Shown here in pieces: positions 1 to 8,464 of a DNA stretch of 64,000 nucleotides. Within the stretch, counting starts at the first letter, position 1, and every line of letters begins with the position of its first letter. The DNA lies in the NCBI RefSeq assembly GCF_016495725.1, contig NZ_CP054705.1:620001-684000 (forward strand), in the 5' to 3' direction. Made by a program: the position numbers and the translations under genes. The notes under the pieces were generated by a model that saw only the letters and a program-made list of their open reading frames with translations, made no database searches and was not told the DNA's origin. The DNA is from Salicibibacter cibarius. Lineage in GTDB: Bacteria; Bacillota; Bacilli; Bacillales; Marinococcaceae.

Positions 1-66
1 AACCGTGAATTTAATTCTGTGATACTTGAGAAATTGAAAATACCAGTAAATTGGAAAATGCCCTGA
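1..66 (+). CDS. C-terminal end of an upstream gene (partial)
   Basis: An open frame enters from the window edge and ends in TGA at 64-66, giving about 21 residues ending NWKMP. It stops 37 bases before the DsrE-like gene on the same strand, so it may be the preceding gene of the same operon. Too little is visible to name a family; whether it is coding at all rests only on the open frame and the spacing. Confidence 0.4.
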   Translation, partial: NREFNSVILEKLKIPVNWKMP

Positions 67-103
67 GTATTTGAAAAATAATAATTATTGGAGAGGAACT
101 ATT

Positions 104-475
104 ATGGCTAAGCTTTTAATTCATTTAACGCATGGTCCTGATGCTCCTACACAAGCTGACCGAGCATTTTTAATTGCTAAAACAGCAGTAAGAGAAGGGC
201 ACCAGGTTTCAATGTTTTTAGCAGGAAAAGCAGTAGAGTTACTGAGAGATGAAGTCTTAGATAGTGTATTGGGAGTGGGAAAAGGAGTTACTACGGTACG
301 TGAATCTTATAACGAAATTATTGAAGGGAACGGAAAGATTTACTTGTCTCAGGTATCATGCGGAGCAAGAGGAATAACAGATGAAGATTTACAAAATAAA
401 GATGTAGAACTGGGAGAGCCAAATGTTTTGGTGCAATTGACCGTGGAGCACGATCAAGTAATAACCTATGGATAA
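104..475 (+). CDS. DsrE/DsrF-like family protein
   Basis: Protein of 123 residues. The start at ATG 104 is chosen because GGAGAGG lies 6-12 bases upstream; the longer TTG-initiated frame has no such site. The N-terminus (MAKLLIHLTHGPDAPTQADR) and the pattern of a beta strand, an AFLIAK helix and a FLAGKAV segment match the DsrE fold, which in known members relays sulfur or binds small thiol ligands. One cysteine, C86 in SQVSCGARG, sits where DsrE-type proteins often carry their reactive cysteine. It is the first gene of the molybdenum hydroxylase cluster, so a role near sulfuration of the Mo centre or in substrate handling is conceivable, but that is inference. It is less likely to be a true DsrE sulfur-oxidation subunit because no dsr partners are present. 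Confidence 0.75.
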   Translation: MAKLLIHLTHGPDAPTQADRAFLIAKTAVREGHQVSMFLAGKAVELLRDEVLDSVLGVGKGVTTVRESYNEIIEGNGKIYLSQVSCGARGITDEDLQNKDVELGEPNVLVQLTVEHDQVITYG

Positions 476-514
476 ATAAAATTAAAACATAATTGATTGC
501 GGAGGTATATATCA

Positions 515-961
515 ATGAATATTAATGGAAAAGAGAAATTCGAAGATCCATTAGAAAAGGTTTGGGATTCTTTGCATGATCCAGAAATATTAAAGAACAT
601 AATTCCTGGATGTGAAGAATTAAATTATCAAGGTGATGGAGAGTATGAAGTGATTATGAAGCTTGGTGTAGCCGCTGTAAAAGGGGAGTACACAGGAAAG
701 GTCAAACTGGACGATATTGAAAAACCGTATCATTATATATTAACAGCGCAAGGCAGTGGGTCTCCCGGTCATGTGGATGTAGAAATGGATTGTAAATTAA
801 ACGAATTAGAAGATGAAGGGTGCGAGCTAGTTTGGGACTGTCAAGCAGACGTTGGAGGTAAAATTGCCGGTGTTGGTTCACGAGTTTTAGGAGGTATCGC
901 AAAATACATGGCTGGTAAGTTTTTCAAGGACATGAAAAGCCAAATGAAAGCAAAAGCTTAA
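515..961 (+). CDS. coxG: CoxG-like SRPBCC family protein
   Basis: Protein of 148 residues. ATG 515 follows GGAGG at 501-505 with good spacing, so the upstream in-frame TTG is not needed. The sequence (start MNINGKEKF, then VWDSLHDPEILKNIIPGCE, GKVKL, and a C-terminal glycine/alanine-rich GVGSRVLGGIAKYMAGKFF amphipathic tail) is typical of the carbon monoxide dehydrogenase subunit G family, an SRPBCC fold thought to anchor or recruit Cox-type molybdenum hydroxylases to the membrane. It directly precedes the FAD, FeS and Mo subunits. The family also occurs beside hydroxylases that do not use CO, so the name does not imply CO oxidation. Confidence 0.85.
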   Translation: MNINGKEKFEDPLEKVWDSLHDPEILKNIIPGCEELNYQGDGEYEVIMKLGVAAVKGEYTGKVKLDDIEKPYHYILTAQGSGSPGHVDVEMDCKLNELEDEGCELVWDCQADVGGKIAGVGSRVLGGIAKYMAGKFFKDMKSQMKAKA

Positions 962-998
962 ATCAATAACCTACTTGAAAAATTTGGAGGTCAGGGTT

Positions 999-1874
999 AT
1001 GAAACCAGCACATTTTGAATACTTAAAACCAATTACACCTGATGAGTTGTATAATCAGCTTTCATTTTACGGTGAGGATGCAAAAATCATGGCAGGTGGC
1101 CAAAGTTTAGTGCCAATAATGAATATGAGGCTATCAACCCCGAAATATATTATTGATATTAATCATATAGAAGATTTTAGTTATATCAAATTGGACGGAG
1201 ATCATATTGCCATTGGCGCGTTGACAAGACAGACCGAAGTTGAGAACTCGTCCATCGTAGAAAAATATTGCCCGCTATTACAAGAGGCAATCCGGTATGT
1301 AGGTCATGCTCAGATTCGAAATATGGGGACTATTGGAGGGACGATAGCTCATGCAGATCCTTCTGCTGAAGTACCATGTGTTCTCAGTACTTTGAGAGGA
1401 GAAATTGTAGTTGCTAATGTTGAAGAAGAGCGGGTTGTGTCACCAGAAGAATTTTTTCTTACGTATATGTTGAGTTCCCTTGAACCCACAGAAGTAATTA
1501 AAGAAATTCGAATTCCAATTTTAAGTAAGGATAGCGGTTATGCATTTGAAGAAATAGCTAGGAGAGATGGAGATTTCGCTATCCTTGAAGCCATTGCTGT
1601 TATTGACCTTAATGAAAATGGACAGGTAGCTGCCGCTAAGATAGGTGTGGGCGGGGCAGGTCCTACTCCTGAGATTCTGGAAGATGTAGAAGATTTTGTT
1701 GTGGGAAAAGAACTTACAGATAATGTGTTAGACGATGCGTGTGAACAAATTAAGGACATTTTAGAGCCTGATAGCGATCTTCACGGGTCAGCTGAATACA
1801 GAAAAGATTTAGCATCTGTCTTGGTGAAACGTGCTTTGGAAACTGCGCTCACCAGAGCAAAGGAAGGTGCATAA
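999..1874 (+). CDS. coxM: Molybdenum hydroxylase FAD-binding medium subunit (CoxM/CutM type)
   Basis: Protein of 291 residues. Start ATG 999 follows GGAGG at 986-990. The two FAD motifs of the vanillyl-alcohol-oxidase-like fold are visible: AGGQS at residues 32-36 and TIGG at 111-114 within a segment reading RNMGTIGGTIAHADPSAE. Length and domain order match the medium subunit of CO dehydrogenase/xanthine dehydrogenase-type enzymes (FAD domain, then the CO-dehydrogenase flavoprotein C-terminal domain). It would take electrons from the 2Fe-2S subunit encoded 3 bases downstream and pass them to a quinone or other acceptor. It may also serve the second large subunit at 26.9-29.3 kb, which has no medium subunit of its own. 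Confidence 0.93.
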   Translation: MKPAHFEYLKPITPDELYNQLSFYGEDAKIMAGGQSLVPIMNMRLSTPKYIIDINHIEDFSYIKLDGDHIAIGALTRQTEVENSSIVEKYCPLLQEAIRYVGHAQIRNMGTIGGTIAHADPSAEVPCVLSTLRGEIVVANVEEERVVSPEEFFLTYMLSSLEPTEVIKEIRIPILSKDSGYAFEEIARRDGDFAILEAIAVIDLNENGQVAAAKIGVGGAGPTPEILEDVEDFVVGKELTDNVLDDACEQIKDILEPDSDLHGSAEYRKDLASVLVKRALETALTRAKEGA

Positions 1875-1877
1875 AAC

Positions 1878-2369
1878 ATGACTGAAACTATTAGCGTATT
1901 AGTGAATGGTAAAAAAATTACTAGTGAAGTAGAACCTCGATTATTATTATCAGATTATTTGCGTGAAAAATTGGATTTGACTGGCACACATCTAGGTTGT
2001 GAACACGGTGTATGTGGTGCTTGTACAATACTTGTTAACGGAAGAACAGTACGTTCATGCCTCATGTTGGCTGTTCAAGTAGATGGATGTGAAGTGGATA
2101 CTGTTGAATCATTGACAGAAGGAGATGGTATGTTGTCACCCCTACAACAAGCGTTTGCTGATAATCATGCACTACAATGCGGATTCTGCACTCCAGGATT
2201 TCTCATGACAATCACAGGGTTTTTAGAAAATAATCCCGACCCAAATGACGAAGAAATTAAGCAAGCAATATCAGGAAATCTATGCCGATGTACTGGCTAT
2301 ACAAATATACTCAAAGCAGTAAAACAGGTTTCTAAAAGCAGGAAGTTGAAAGAGGTAGTTAAAGAATGA
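1878..2369 (+). CDS. coxS: Molybdenum hydroxylase 2Fe-2S small subunit (CoxS/CutS type)
   Basis: Protein of 163 residues with both iron-sulfur domains complete. The plant-ferredoxin-type cluster uses C41, C46, C49 and C61 (CEHGVCGAC segment), and the four-helix second cluster uses C101, C104, C136 and C138 (QCGFCTPG and LCRCTGY). This is the electron relay between the Mo cofactor and the FAD in xanthine-oxidase-family enzymes. It starts 3 bases after the FAD gene and its stop overlaps the large-subunit start by 4 bases (ATGA), so the three subunits are translationally coupled. It is the only visible small subunit, so it may partner with either of the two large subunits in the window. Confidence 0.95.
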   Translation: MTETISVLVNGKKITSEVEPRLLLSDYLREKLDLTGTHLGCEHGVCGACTILVNGRTVRSCLMLAVQVDGCEVDTVESLTEGDGMLSPLQQAFADNHALQCGFCTPGFLMTITGFLENNPDPNDEEIKQAISGNLCRCTGYTNILKAVKQVSKSRKLKEVVKE

Positions 2370-4717
2370 CATTCACAGGAAAAAATATAAAACGTAAAGA
2401 AGATTATCGACTTCTTTCCGGTAATAGCCAATTTGTTGCTGATATGCAGGAACCCGGAATGGCTGAAGCTTTATTTGTGCGAAGCGAACATGCCCATGCA
2501 AAACTCAATAAGATTGATATTTCAAAAGCTGAAAATATGGGTGGTGTTTACTCAGTCATTATAGCTGAACATTTTAATGGTGAGGTTGATCAACTCCCTC
2601 CACATTCAGAATTTACGTTGCCGCAAAACTTGATTGATGAAATTAATCCAATAATTCAACCTTGTCCGGAGGATATATTAGCCAAAGATCGTGTGATATA
2701 TGTCGGCCAACCGATTGCCATTATTGTTGCTGACAACAGATACATTGCCGAAGATGCAGCGGAGTTAATAGAAATTGAATATGAGTCACTTCCGTCAATA
2801 ACTGATCCATACAAGGCTATGGAACAAGATGTAGACATTATTCATGAACAAATGAGCTCTAACATTCAAGCGCAGTTTGATTTGAGTACTGGGAACTATG
2901 ATCAGGCATTAAAAGATTCTGATAATGTCTTGAAAGAAAGAATAAAGACCCCAAGAGTAGCTGCTAACCCTATAGAAACTAGAGGGATTTTAAGCACATA
3001 CGATTCACGAAATGGCAAACTTCAAGTGTGGTCATCTACTCAGGTAACGTTTATGGTTCGCAAATACATTTCCAAATTATTAGGTCTTGTTGAACATAAT
3101 GTACGTGTGGTTGCCCCAGATGTAGGTGGTGGATTTGGGTCAAAATGTGCTGTTTACCCAGAAGAAATTATTATTCCATATCTTTCGATGAAACTTGATC
3201 GTCCTGTTCGTTGGATTGAAGATCGTATGGAACACCTTTTAAGCACACGACAATCTCGTGACCAAACTCATGATGTGAAAGTATCTTATAATAATGATGG
3301 AACCATAACCGGGATTCAAGACTATTTTGTTCTTGATAATGGTGCATATAATCCTTTGGTACTCACATGTTCATATAACACGGCTGCACATTTACGAGGA
3401 GTGTATGACATTCCTAACTTTGTAATAGGAGGTAATTGTGTAGTTACAAATAAGGCACCTACTATTGCTTATCGAGGTGCAGGAAGGCCTGAGGCTGTTT
3501 TTGTAATGGATCGAATTATCCATTTGGTTGCAACTAGTCTTGAGTTGGATCCGGTAGAGGTAATGATGAAAAATATGATTAAACCTGAACAATTGCCGTA
3601 CGACTCAGGTTTGATCTATAGAGATGGAGAAAAAGTCATCTATGATTCCGGCGATTATCCTGATGGTCTAAAACAAGCATTAGAACTTGCCAATTATGAC
3701 AAATTCCGGAAAGAACAAAAAAAAGTAAAGTCTGATGGATCTTATGTCGGTATCGGTATATCATCATATGTGGAAGGTACTGGTATAGGTCCTCATGAAG
3801 GTGCAATTGTTAGATTGGATAGTTCAGGGCATGTAATGGCTTTTGTTGGATCTGCACCACATGGCCAAAGTCATGAGACAACTCTCTCGCAAATTTGTGC
3901 AGATGAATTCGGGTTGGATCCTGAAAAGGTAACGGTAAAAGCCGGCGATACGGACTTAATTCCCTACGGGGTAGGAACGTTTGCAAGCCGAGGTGCTGTG
4001 ACGGCCGGTAATGCCGTACACGTGGCGTCTAAAAAATTACAAGAAAAATTATTAGCTATAGCTGGAGAAATACTAGAGATATCACCATCAGATCTTGAAA
4101 TGAACGATGGAAAAGTATTTCCACGAGCGATGCAGAATAAATACGTCACCTTAGAAGATCTTGCCTTGGCCGCTAAGCCGGGTCCAAAATGTAAAGTGCC
4201 AGAAGGTATGGAACCTGGTGTAGAGGCTACACATTATTTTGTACCTCCTACAGTTACGTATTCCTCAGGTTATCACGTTGCAATAGTAGAAGTAGATGAA
4301 GAAACAGGATTTGTAGATATTTTGAAATATTATGTGGTACATGATGCTGGAAAAGTTTTGAATCCAAAGATTGTAGACGGCCAAATCCAGGGTGGTGTTG
4401 CCCAAGGAATAGGAGCAGCCTTATACGAAGAATTAGTATATGACGATAATGGCCAGTTACTAACCGGAACATATATGGACTATTTGATTCCAACTGCTAT
4501 GGAAATCCCTGATGTAGAGATGGACCACCAGGAATTTTTATCAACTAGAAACCCAATGGGAGTCAAAGGTGTAGGAGAAGGTGGGACAATCTCTCCTCCA
4601 GCAGCAATAACAAATGCGGTCTGTGATGCACTGAATCCATTAGATATCAAATTGAATGACCTACCGATCAGCCCTTCTAAACTGAGACAACGAATCAAAG
4701 TAGCCAAAACTTCTTAA
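2366..4717 (+). CDS. coxL: Molybdenum hydroxylase large subunit (CoxL-like, form-II signature)
   Basis: Protein of 783 residues, the Mo-pterin catalytic subunit of a xanthine-oxidase/CO-dehydrogenase-type enzyme. The N-terminal IKRKEDYRLL and the aldehyde-oxidase a/b hammerhead domain are followed by the Mo-binding domains. The active-site loop reads AYRGAGR (368-374); true CO dehydrogenase (form I) has a cysteine-containing AYxCSFR loop, so CO is unlikely to be the substrate. The conserved base, a glutamate, is E738 in GVGEGG. Such enzymes hydroxylate aromatic or N-heteroaromatic carbon using water. The family normally uses molybdopterin cytosine dinucleotide plus a terminal sulfido ligand, which fits the downstream XdhC. 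A paralogue lies at 26,927-29,296. Confidence 0.93.
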   Translation: MTFTGKNIKRKEDYRLLSGNSQFVADMQEPGMAEALFVRSEHAHAKLNKIDISKAENMGGVYSVIIAEHFNGEVDQLPPHSEFTLPQNLIDEINPIIQPCPEDILAKDRVIYVGQPIAIIVADNRYIAEDAAELIEIEYESLPSITDPYKAMEQDVDIIHEQMSSNIQAQFDLSTGNYDQALKDSDNVLKERIKTPRVAANPIETRGILSTYDSRNGKLQVWSSTQVTFMVRKYISKLLGLVEHNVRVVAPDVGGGFGSKCAVYPEEIIIPYLSMKLDRPVRWIEDRMEHLLSTRQSRDQTHDVKVSYNNDGTITGIQDYFVLDNGAYNPLVLTCSYNTAAHLRGVYDIPNFVIGGNCVVTNKAPTIAYRGAGRPEAVFVMDRIIHLVATSLELDPVEVMMKNMIKPEQLPYDSGLIYRDGEKVIYDSGDYPDGLKQALELANYDKFRKEQKKVKSDGSYVGIGISSYVEGTGIGPHEGAIVRLDSSGHVMAFVGSAPHGQSHETTLSQICADEFGLDPEKVTVKAGDTDLIPYGVGTFASRGAVTAGNAVHVASKKLQEKLLAIAGEILEISPSDLEMNDGKVFPRAMQNKYVTLEDLALAAKPGPKCKVPEGMEPGVEATHYFVPPTVTYSSGYHVAIVEVDEETGFVDILKYYVVHDAGKVLNPKIVDGQIQGGVAQGIGAALYEELVYDDNGQLLTGTYMDYLIPTAMEIPDVEMDHQEFLSTRNPMGVKGVGEGGTISPPAAITNAVCDALNPLDIKLNDLPISPSKLRQRIKVAKTS

Positions 4718-4728
4718 GGAGTCTCGGA

Positions 4729-5640
4729 ATGGACCTCTTTAATAGTGATCAATTAAAGCAACTTCAAAATCAATTAGAGCAAAATCAATATTTTGCTGAT
4801 TTGGATTTGATAATCTCTATTTTTCTATCTAATAATTTAGAGCGCCCTTTGTTCATTGAGGGGGAGCCAGGAGTCGGAAAAACGGAAATAGCAAAAGTAA
4901 TGGCCAACGTTCTAAACGCAGAGTTAATCCGCGTTCAATGCTATCCTGGAATGGAAAGTGATGAAATTCTTTACGAATGGAATTATTTAAAACAGATTTT
5001 AAGTCTTCGAATGAAGGAAGACCAGTTAAATGAGGCAAATAAAAAAATACACTATATGGATTTATTTTCGAAGGAATTTCTAATAGCGCGCCCATTAATG
5101 AAAGCCATTACACAAGAGAAGCCTGTAGTTTTGTTAATAGATGAAATTGATCGAGCAGATGAACGTTTTGAAGCGTATTTACTGGAATATCTGTCGGATT
5201 TCCAGATTAGTGTACCTGAACTAGGCACTATCAAAGCATTAAATACGCCTTACGTTACAATAACCTCAAATTCTACAAGGGATATTCACGATGCGCTCAA
5301 AAGACGATGCATATATCAGTGGATAGACTTCCCATCATATGAAAAAGAAAAGAGCATTGTTTTATCTAAAACTAATGATTTATCTGCAAAGATGGCTGAA
5401 CAAATCTGTGTGTTCATGTCCGTGATTAGACAATACCCATTTGAAAAAAAGCCAGGTTTGTCTGAGACCTTAGATTGGGCAGAAGTGGTTACACAGTTGG
5501 AAATCAACGAATTGTTTCATAAGGACATAGCAAAAACATTCGGATGCTTATTTAAAAGTAAAGAAGATGTGAGCTTAGCAGAGAATTTATTAGAGCAAAT
5601 GTTCGGAGAATCTAAATCATTTTTATCAAGATTGAGTTGA
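4729..5640 (+). CDS. coxD: MoxR-type AAA+ ATPase (CoxD-like)
   Basis: Protein of 303 residues. Walker A GEPGVGKT is at residues 45-52 and Walker B LLIDEID at 135-141; a TSNSTRDIHDALKRRC sensor-1/arginine-finger region follows. MoxR ATPases act as maturation chaperones. CoxD is the member known to help build the Mo centre in CO dehydrogenase operons, and it works with the VWA protein encoded next. It starts 11 bases after the large-subunit stop, downstream of an AAGGAGT site. Expected to be cytoplasmic. Confidence 0.88.
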   Translation: MDLFNSDQLKQLQNQLEQNQYFADLDLIISIFLSNNLERPLFIEGEPGVGKTEIAKVMANVLNAELIRVQCYPGMESDEILYEWNYLKQILSLRMKEDQLNEANKKIHYMDLFSKEFLIARPLMKAITQEKPVVLLIDEIDRADERFEAYLLEYLSDFQISVPELGTIKALNTPYVTITSNSTRDIHDALKRRCIYQWIDFPSYEKEKSIVLSKTNDLSAKMAEQICVFMSVIRQYPFEKKPGLSETLDWAEVVTQLEINELFHKDIAKTFGCLFKSKEDVSLAENLLEQMFGESKSFLSRLS

Positions 5641-5643
5641 TAA

Positions 5644-6813
5644 ATGATGAAATACCTTCAAATTAATGATGATATATTTCAATTCTGTCAACTGCTACGT
5701 CAAGAAGGGATGAAGGTCAGTCAAGCGGATATCCTTGTAACATTTGATGCCTTACACTATATAAATTTGTTTAACAAAGAGGAAGTCTATTATACATTAA
5801 GGGCTGTGCTATGCCGTGATCAGGAAGATTATAAACCATTCGATAGAGTTTTTAAAGGCTTTTGGAAACAAGAAAAATCCTATGCGGGAAAAGAATACGA
5901 GGACGATACAACTTTAAAACAAGATGAAGTTGATGATTATAATGAAGATATTATTCATAAACAAAGTCCGAGCATTCAACCACCGGCGGAAGATGGAACT
6001 AACACTGGAAATGTAGATGGAACATTTTTGGAAGATAGTATGCTTGAATTTAATAAAGTCGGTACCTATTCACCACAGGAGCAGTTAACGGATAAAATAT
6101 TTATGAGTCACGACACAACGGATAAAGAAACATTACAAAAACAGTTATACGTATTGTTGCCACTAATTAAAAATTCTTTGGTGAAAGATCGATTAATAAA
6201 TGGAAGATCTCAAATAAATTTTAGACAAACAATACGAAAGAATATTAAATATGGAGGGGAAGAAATTCTTCGTCTGTATCAATCAGGAGAAAATAGAAAT
6301 AGATATAATTCTCTTGTTGTGTTAGCTGATGTGAGTGGCTCAATGGAATATTATATAAAACTGTTCCTTCCGTTGATATATCAATTACACCGTCATACGG
6401 CTCCTATGGATGTTTTCTTGTTTAGTACCACAATTTATATTATTACGTCTTATTTAAAGAAAGACTATTTAGAAACAATGAAACGGTTGGAAGAACATTT
6501 GAATAAAGTATCCAGCGGAACTAATATTGGCAAAAGCTTGAAAACGTTTAGACAACAATCATCAACTAAACTATCACCATACATGACGACTGTTATATTT
6601 CTTAGTGATGGGTGGGATCGAGGTAATTATGATCAATTAAGAAAAGAAATAAAATTTTTACGTAGTAGTGTTTACAACATAATCTGGTTGAATCCTTTGT
6701 TAGGGAAAAATGGTTATGTTCCTCAAACGAATGCTTTTGAAGTCGTTAGCCCCTATGTGGATCACATGATCTCTTTAGATGTTTATAAATCATTGTTGAG
6801 AAATGTTAAATAA
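5644..6813 (+). CDS. coxE: VWA-domain protein (CoxE-like)
   Basis: Protein of 389 residues. The C-terminal half is a von Willebrand factor A domain with the metal-binding motif DVSGS (D229-x-S231-x-S233), preceded by LVVLA and followed by a late SDGW motif. The N-terminal half has an acidic, poorly conserved linker (about residues 80-150). CoxE proteins pair with the MoxR-type CoxD ATPase as a maturation complex for molybdenum hydroxylases. The start is ATG 5644, three bases after the coxD stop; a second ATG follows immediately at 5647 and cannot be excluded. Confidence 0.85.
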   Translation: MMKYLQINDDIFQFCQLLRQEGMKVSQADILVTFDALHYINLFNKEEVYYTLRAVLCRDQEDYKPFDRVFKGFWKQEKSYAGKEYEDDTTLKQDEVDDYNEDIIHKQSPSIQPPAEDGTNTGNVDGTFLEDSMLEFNKVGTYSPQEQLTDKIFMSHDTTDKETLQKQLYVLLPLIKNSLVKDRLINGRSQINFRQTIRKNIKYGGEEILRLYQSGENRNRYNSLVVLADVSGSMEYYIKLFLPLIYQLHRHTAPMDVFLFSTTIYIITSYLKKDYLETMKRLEEHLNKVSSGTNIGKSLKTFRQQSSTKLSPYMTTVIFLSDGWDRGNYDQLRKEIKFLRSSVYNIIWLNPLLGKNGYVPQTNAFEVVSPYVDHMISLDVYKSLLRNVK

Positions 6814-6837
6814 GTTAATTTTTGGGCGGGGGATTAG

Positions 6838-7887
6838 ATGTCTTTAATAGGAGAAGCACGTGCGATGATGCGTTATATAGAGCAAGCTTGGAATAGAGGT
6901 TGTCGAGCAGCTTTGTTAACAATAGCCAATGTACAGGGTTCATCATATCGACAACCCGGTGCGAAGATGATGGTAACGTCAGATGAAGTTATGCATGGAA
7001 ATTTAAGTGGTGGGTGTTTGGAAGCTGACTTAAGAGAATGGGCAAAAAAAGCTATTAAAGATGGAGAGCCCCTACTAAAAGGTTATAACTTATCTGACAC
7101 TGATGTATGGAGTTTGGGAATTGGTTGTAAAGGTTCTATAGAAGTGTGGATCACACCTGTTAATAAAGAAAACTGTTTCTGGAAAGTTTATCAAGATGGA
7201 ATCAATAAAAATAAACATGTTTCACTTATTGCTGAAATACCATCAGGGGCTAAACTACTTTTAGATGAAAATAAAAATACACTGATAAGAGATGGGGATG
7301 TCCCTGAAGAACTGATCGAGCATGAACATAATACATCTCTATATCACAAGAAAACTAATACTATAGTTTATGAAGGACGACAATTCTTGATTGATCCGAT
7401 TAATTTAAATGAGGAGTTAATTATTTCTGGCGCAGGTCATGATGCTGTTCCTGTAGTTGAACTGGCAGCTAAAGTAGGATTTGATGTAACCGTTTTAGAT
7501 CCACGAGAGACATTTAATAATATGGATCGCTTTCCAAAAGCATCTCACCTCGTCAAAGATCCTGAAGATACAGATCCAACTCGTTTAGCAAAAAAATGGT
7601 GGGTGATCATGAATCATCAACAGTTAAGGGATGAAGCTTGCCTAAAACTTGCTGTAAATAGTCAAGCACAATATATCGGTGTGCTAGGGCCGCTGAAACG
7701 TACAAGGGAGATGTTGGATAATATAAATCAAAATTTTAATGATGGGCCGATACATGCTCCGGTTGGCCATGACCTTGCGGCGGAAACAATAGACGAGGTA
7801 GCAGTTAGCATCATTTCAGAATTAATGGCTGTTAGAGGTAAGAGGAGTGGCCAATCTCTTCATGGGAAACAAAAAATTCACAATTAA
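6838..7887 (+). CDS. xdhC: XdhC/CoxF family molybdenum cofactor insertion protein
   Basis: Protein of 349 residues with the usual two parts. The N-terminal XdhC/CoxI domain contains SSYRQPGAKM and SGGCLEADL; the C-terminal Rossmann-like domain contains IISGAGHDAVP (where relatives have GGGH) and TVLDPRE. XdhC proteins bind the molybdenum cofactor, help with its sulfuration and insert it into xanthine-dehydrogenase-type enzymes. The start ATG 6838 follows a GGGCGGGGG stretch rather than a classical GGAGG. It closes the coxG-M-S-L-D-E set and would be expected to serve both large subunits in the island. Confidence 0.88.
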   Translation: MSLIGEARAMMRYIEQAWNRGCRAALLTIANVQGSSYRQPGAKMMVTSDEVMHGNLSGGCLEADLREWAKKAIKDGEPLLKGYNLSDTDVWSLGIGCKGSIEVWITPVNKENCFWKVYQDGINKNKHVSLIAEIPSGAKLLLDENKNTLIRDGDVPEELIEHEHNTSLYHKKTNTIVYEGRQFLIDPINLNEELIISGAGHDAVPVVELAAKVGFDVTVLDPRETFNNMDRFPKASHLVKDPEDTDPTRLAKKWWVIMNHQQLRDEACLKLAVNSQAQYIGVLGPLKRTREMLDNINQNFNDGPIHAPVGHDLAAETIDEVAVSIISELMAVRGKRSGQSLHGKQKIHN

Positions 7888-7905
7888 TAGGAAGGGGATC
7901 TGTAC

Positions 7906-8406
7906 GTGAATATATTTCGTAGAATTAGAAGTTTCATTGAAAAACTTGTATATATGATCAGTATATTTTCAATGGGCGCTTTGGCTATAGTTATGATTAT
8001 TGGTGTTTTTTCTCGCTATATTCTTGAAATCTCCCTTCCTTGGGTTAACGAACTATCATTATTTTTGTTCGCATGGGTAACATTTTTGGGCGCAACGGTG
8101 GGTATAAAAAATAATGATATGGCCGCTGTACGTATTATAGTAGACAAATTTTCTGGATTAAATCTGCGTGTTATAAATTTCGTAATACAGTTGTTCATTT
8201 TACTTTTTTCTGTTATTTTATTTTATTTCTCGTACATTTTGTTTACATCACCGGCCACCCAGAATACCCTTGCCATTTCTTTAGGAATACCGATGTGGAT
8301 TCCTTACATTGTTTTACCGATTGCATTTTTAATAATGATATTGTTCAGTATTAACAATATGATAGAAATAGTGAAGAAAAATGATAAAACACAAAGTAAT
8401 ATGTGA
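7906..8406 (+). CDS. dctQ: TRAP transporter small permease (DctQ)
   Basis: Protein of 166 residues with four hydrophobic segments and the DctQ pattern: IIGVFSRYI in helix 1, WVNELSLFLFAWVTFLGA before helix 2, and a final helix followed by a charged tail. The start is GTG 7906 behind GGAAGGGG. It forms the small membrane subunit of a sodium- or proton-driven TRAP transporter with the DctM gene downstream. Position directly after the hydroxylase module suggests the transporter imports the substrate or a product of that pathway. Confidence 0.9.
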   Translation: MNIFRRIRSFIEKLVYMISIFSMGALAIVMIIGVFSRYILEISLPWVNELSLFLFAWVTFLGATVGIKNNDMAAVRIIVDKFSGLNLRVINFVIQLFILLFSVILFYFSYILFTSPATQNTLAISLGIPMWIPYIVLPIAFLIMILFSINNMIEIVKKNDKTQSNM

Positions 8407-8464
8407 TACAAGATGATTAAAGGTTTAATTCTAACTATTTTGTTTGAAAAGGAGGCGTCCGTAT

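Noticed and set aside
2366-4717. Aerobic carbon monoxide dehydrogenase (form I CoxL)
   Set aside because: The active-site loop is AYRGAGR, not the cysteine-containing AYxCSFR loop of form I CO dehydrogenases, so CO oxidation is not claimed.
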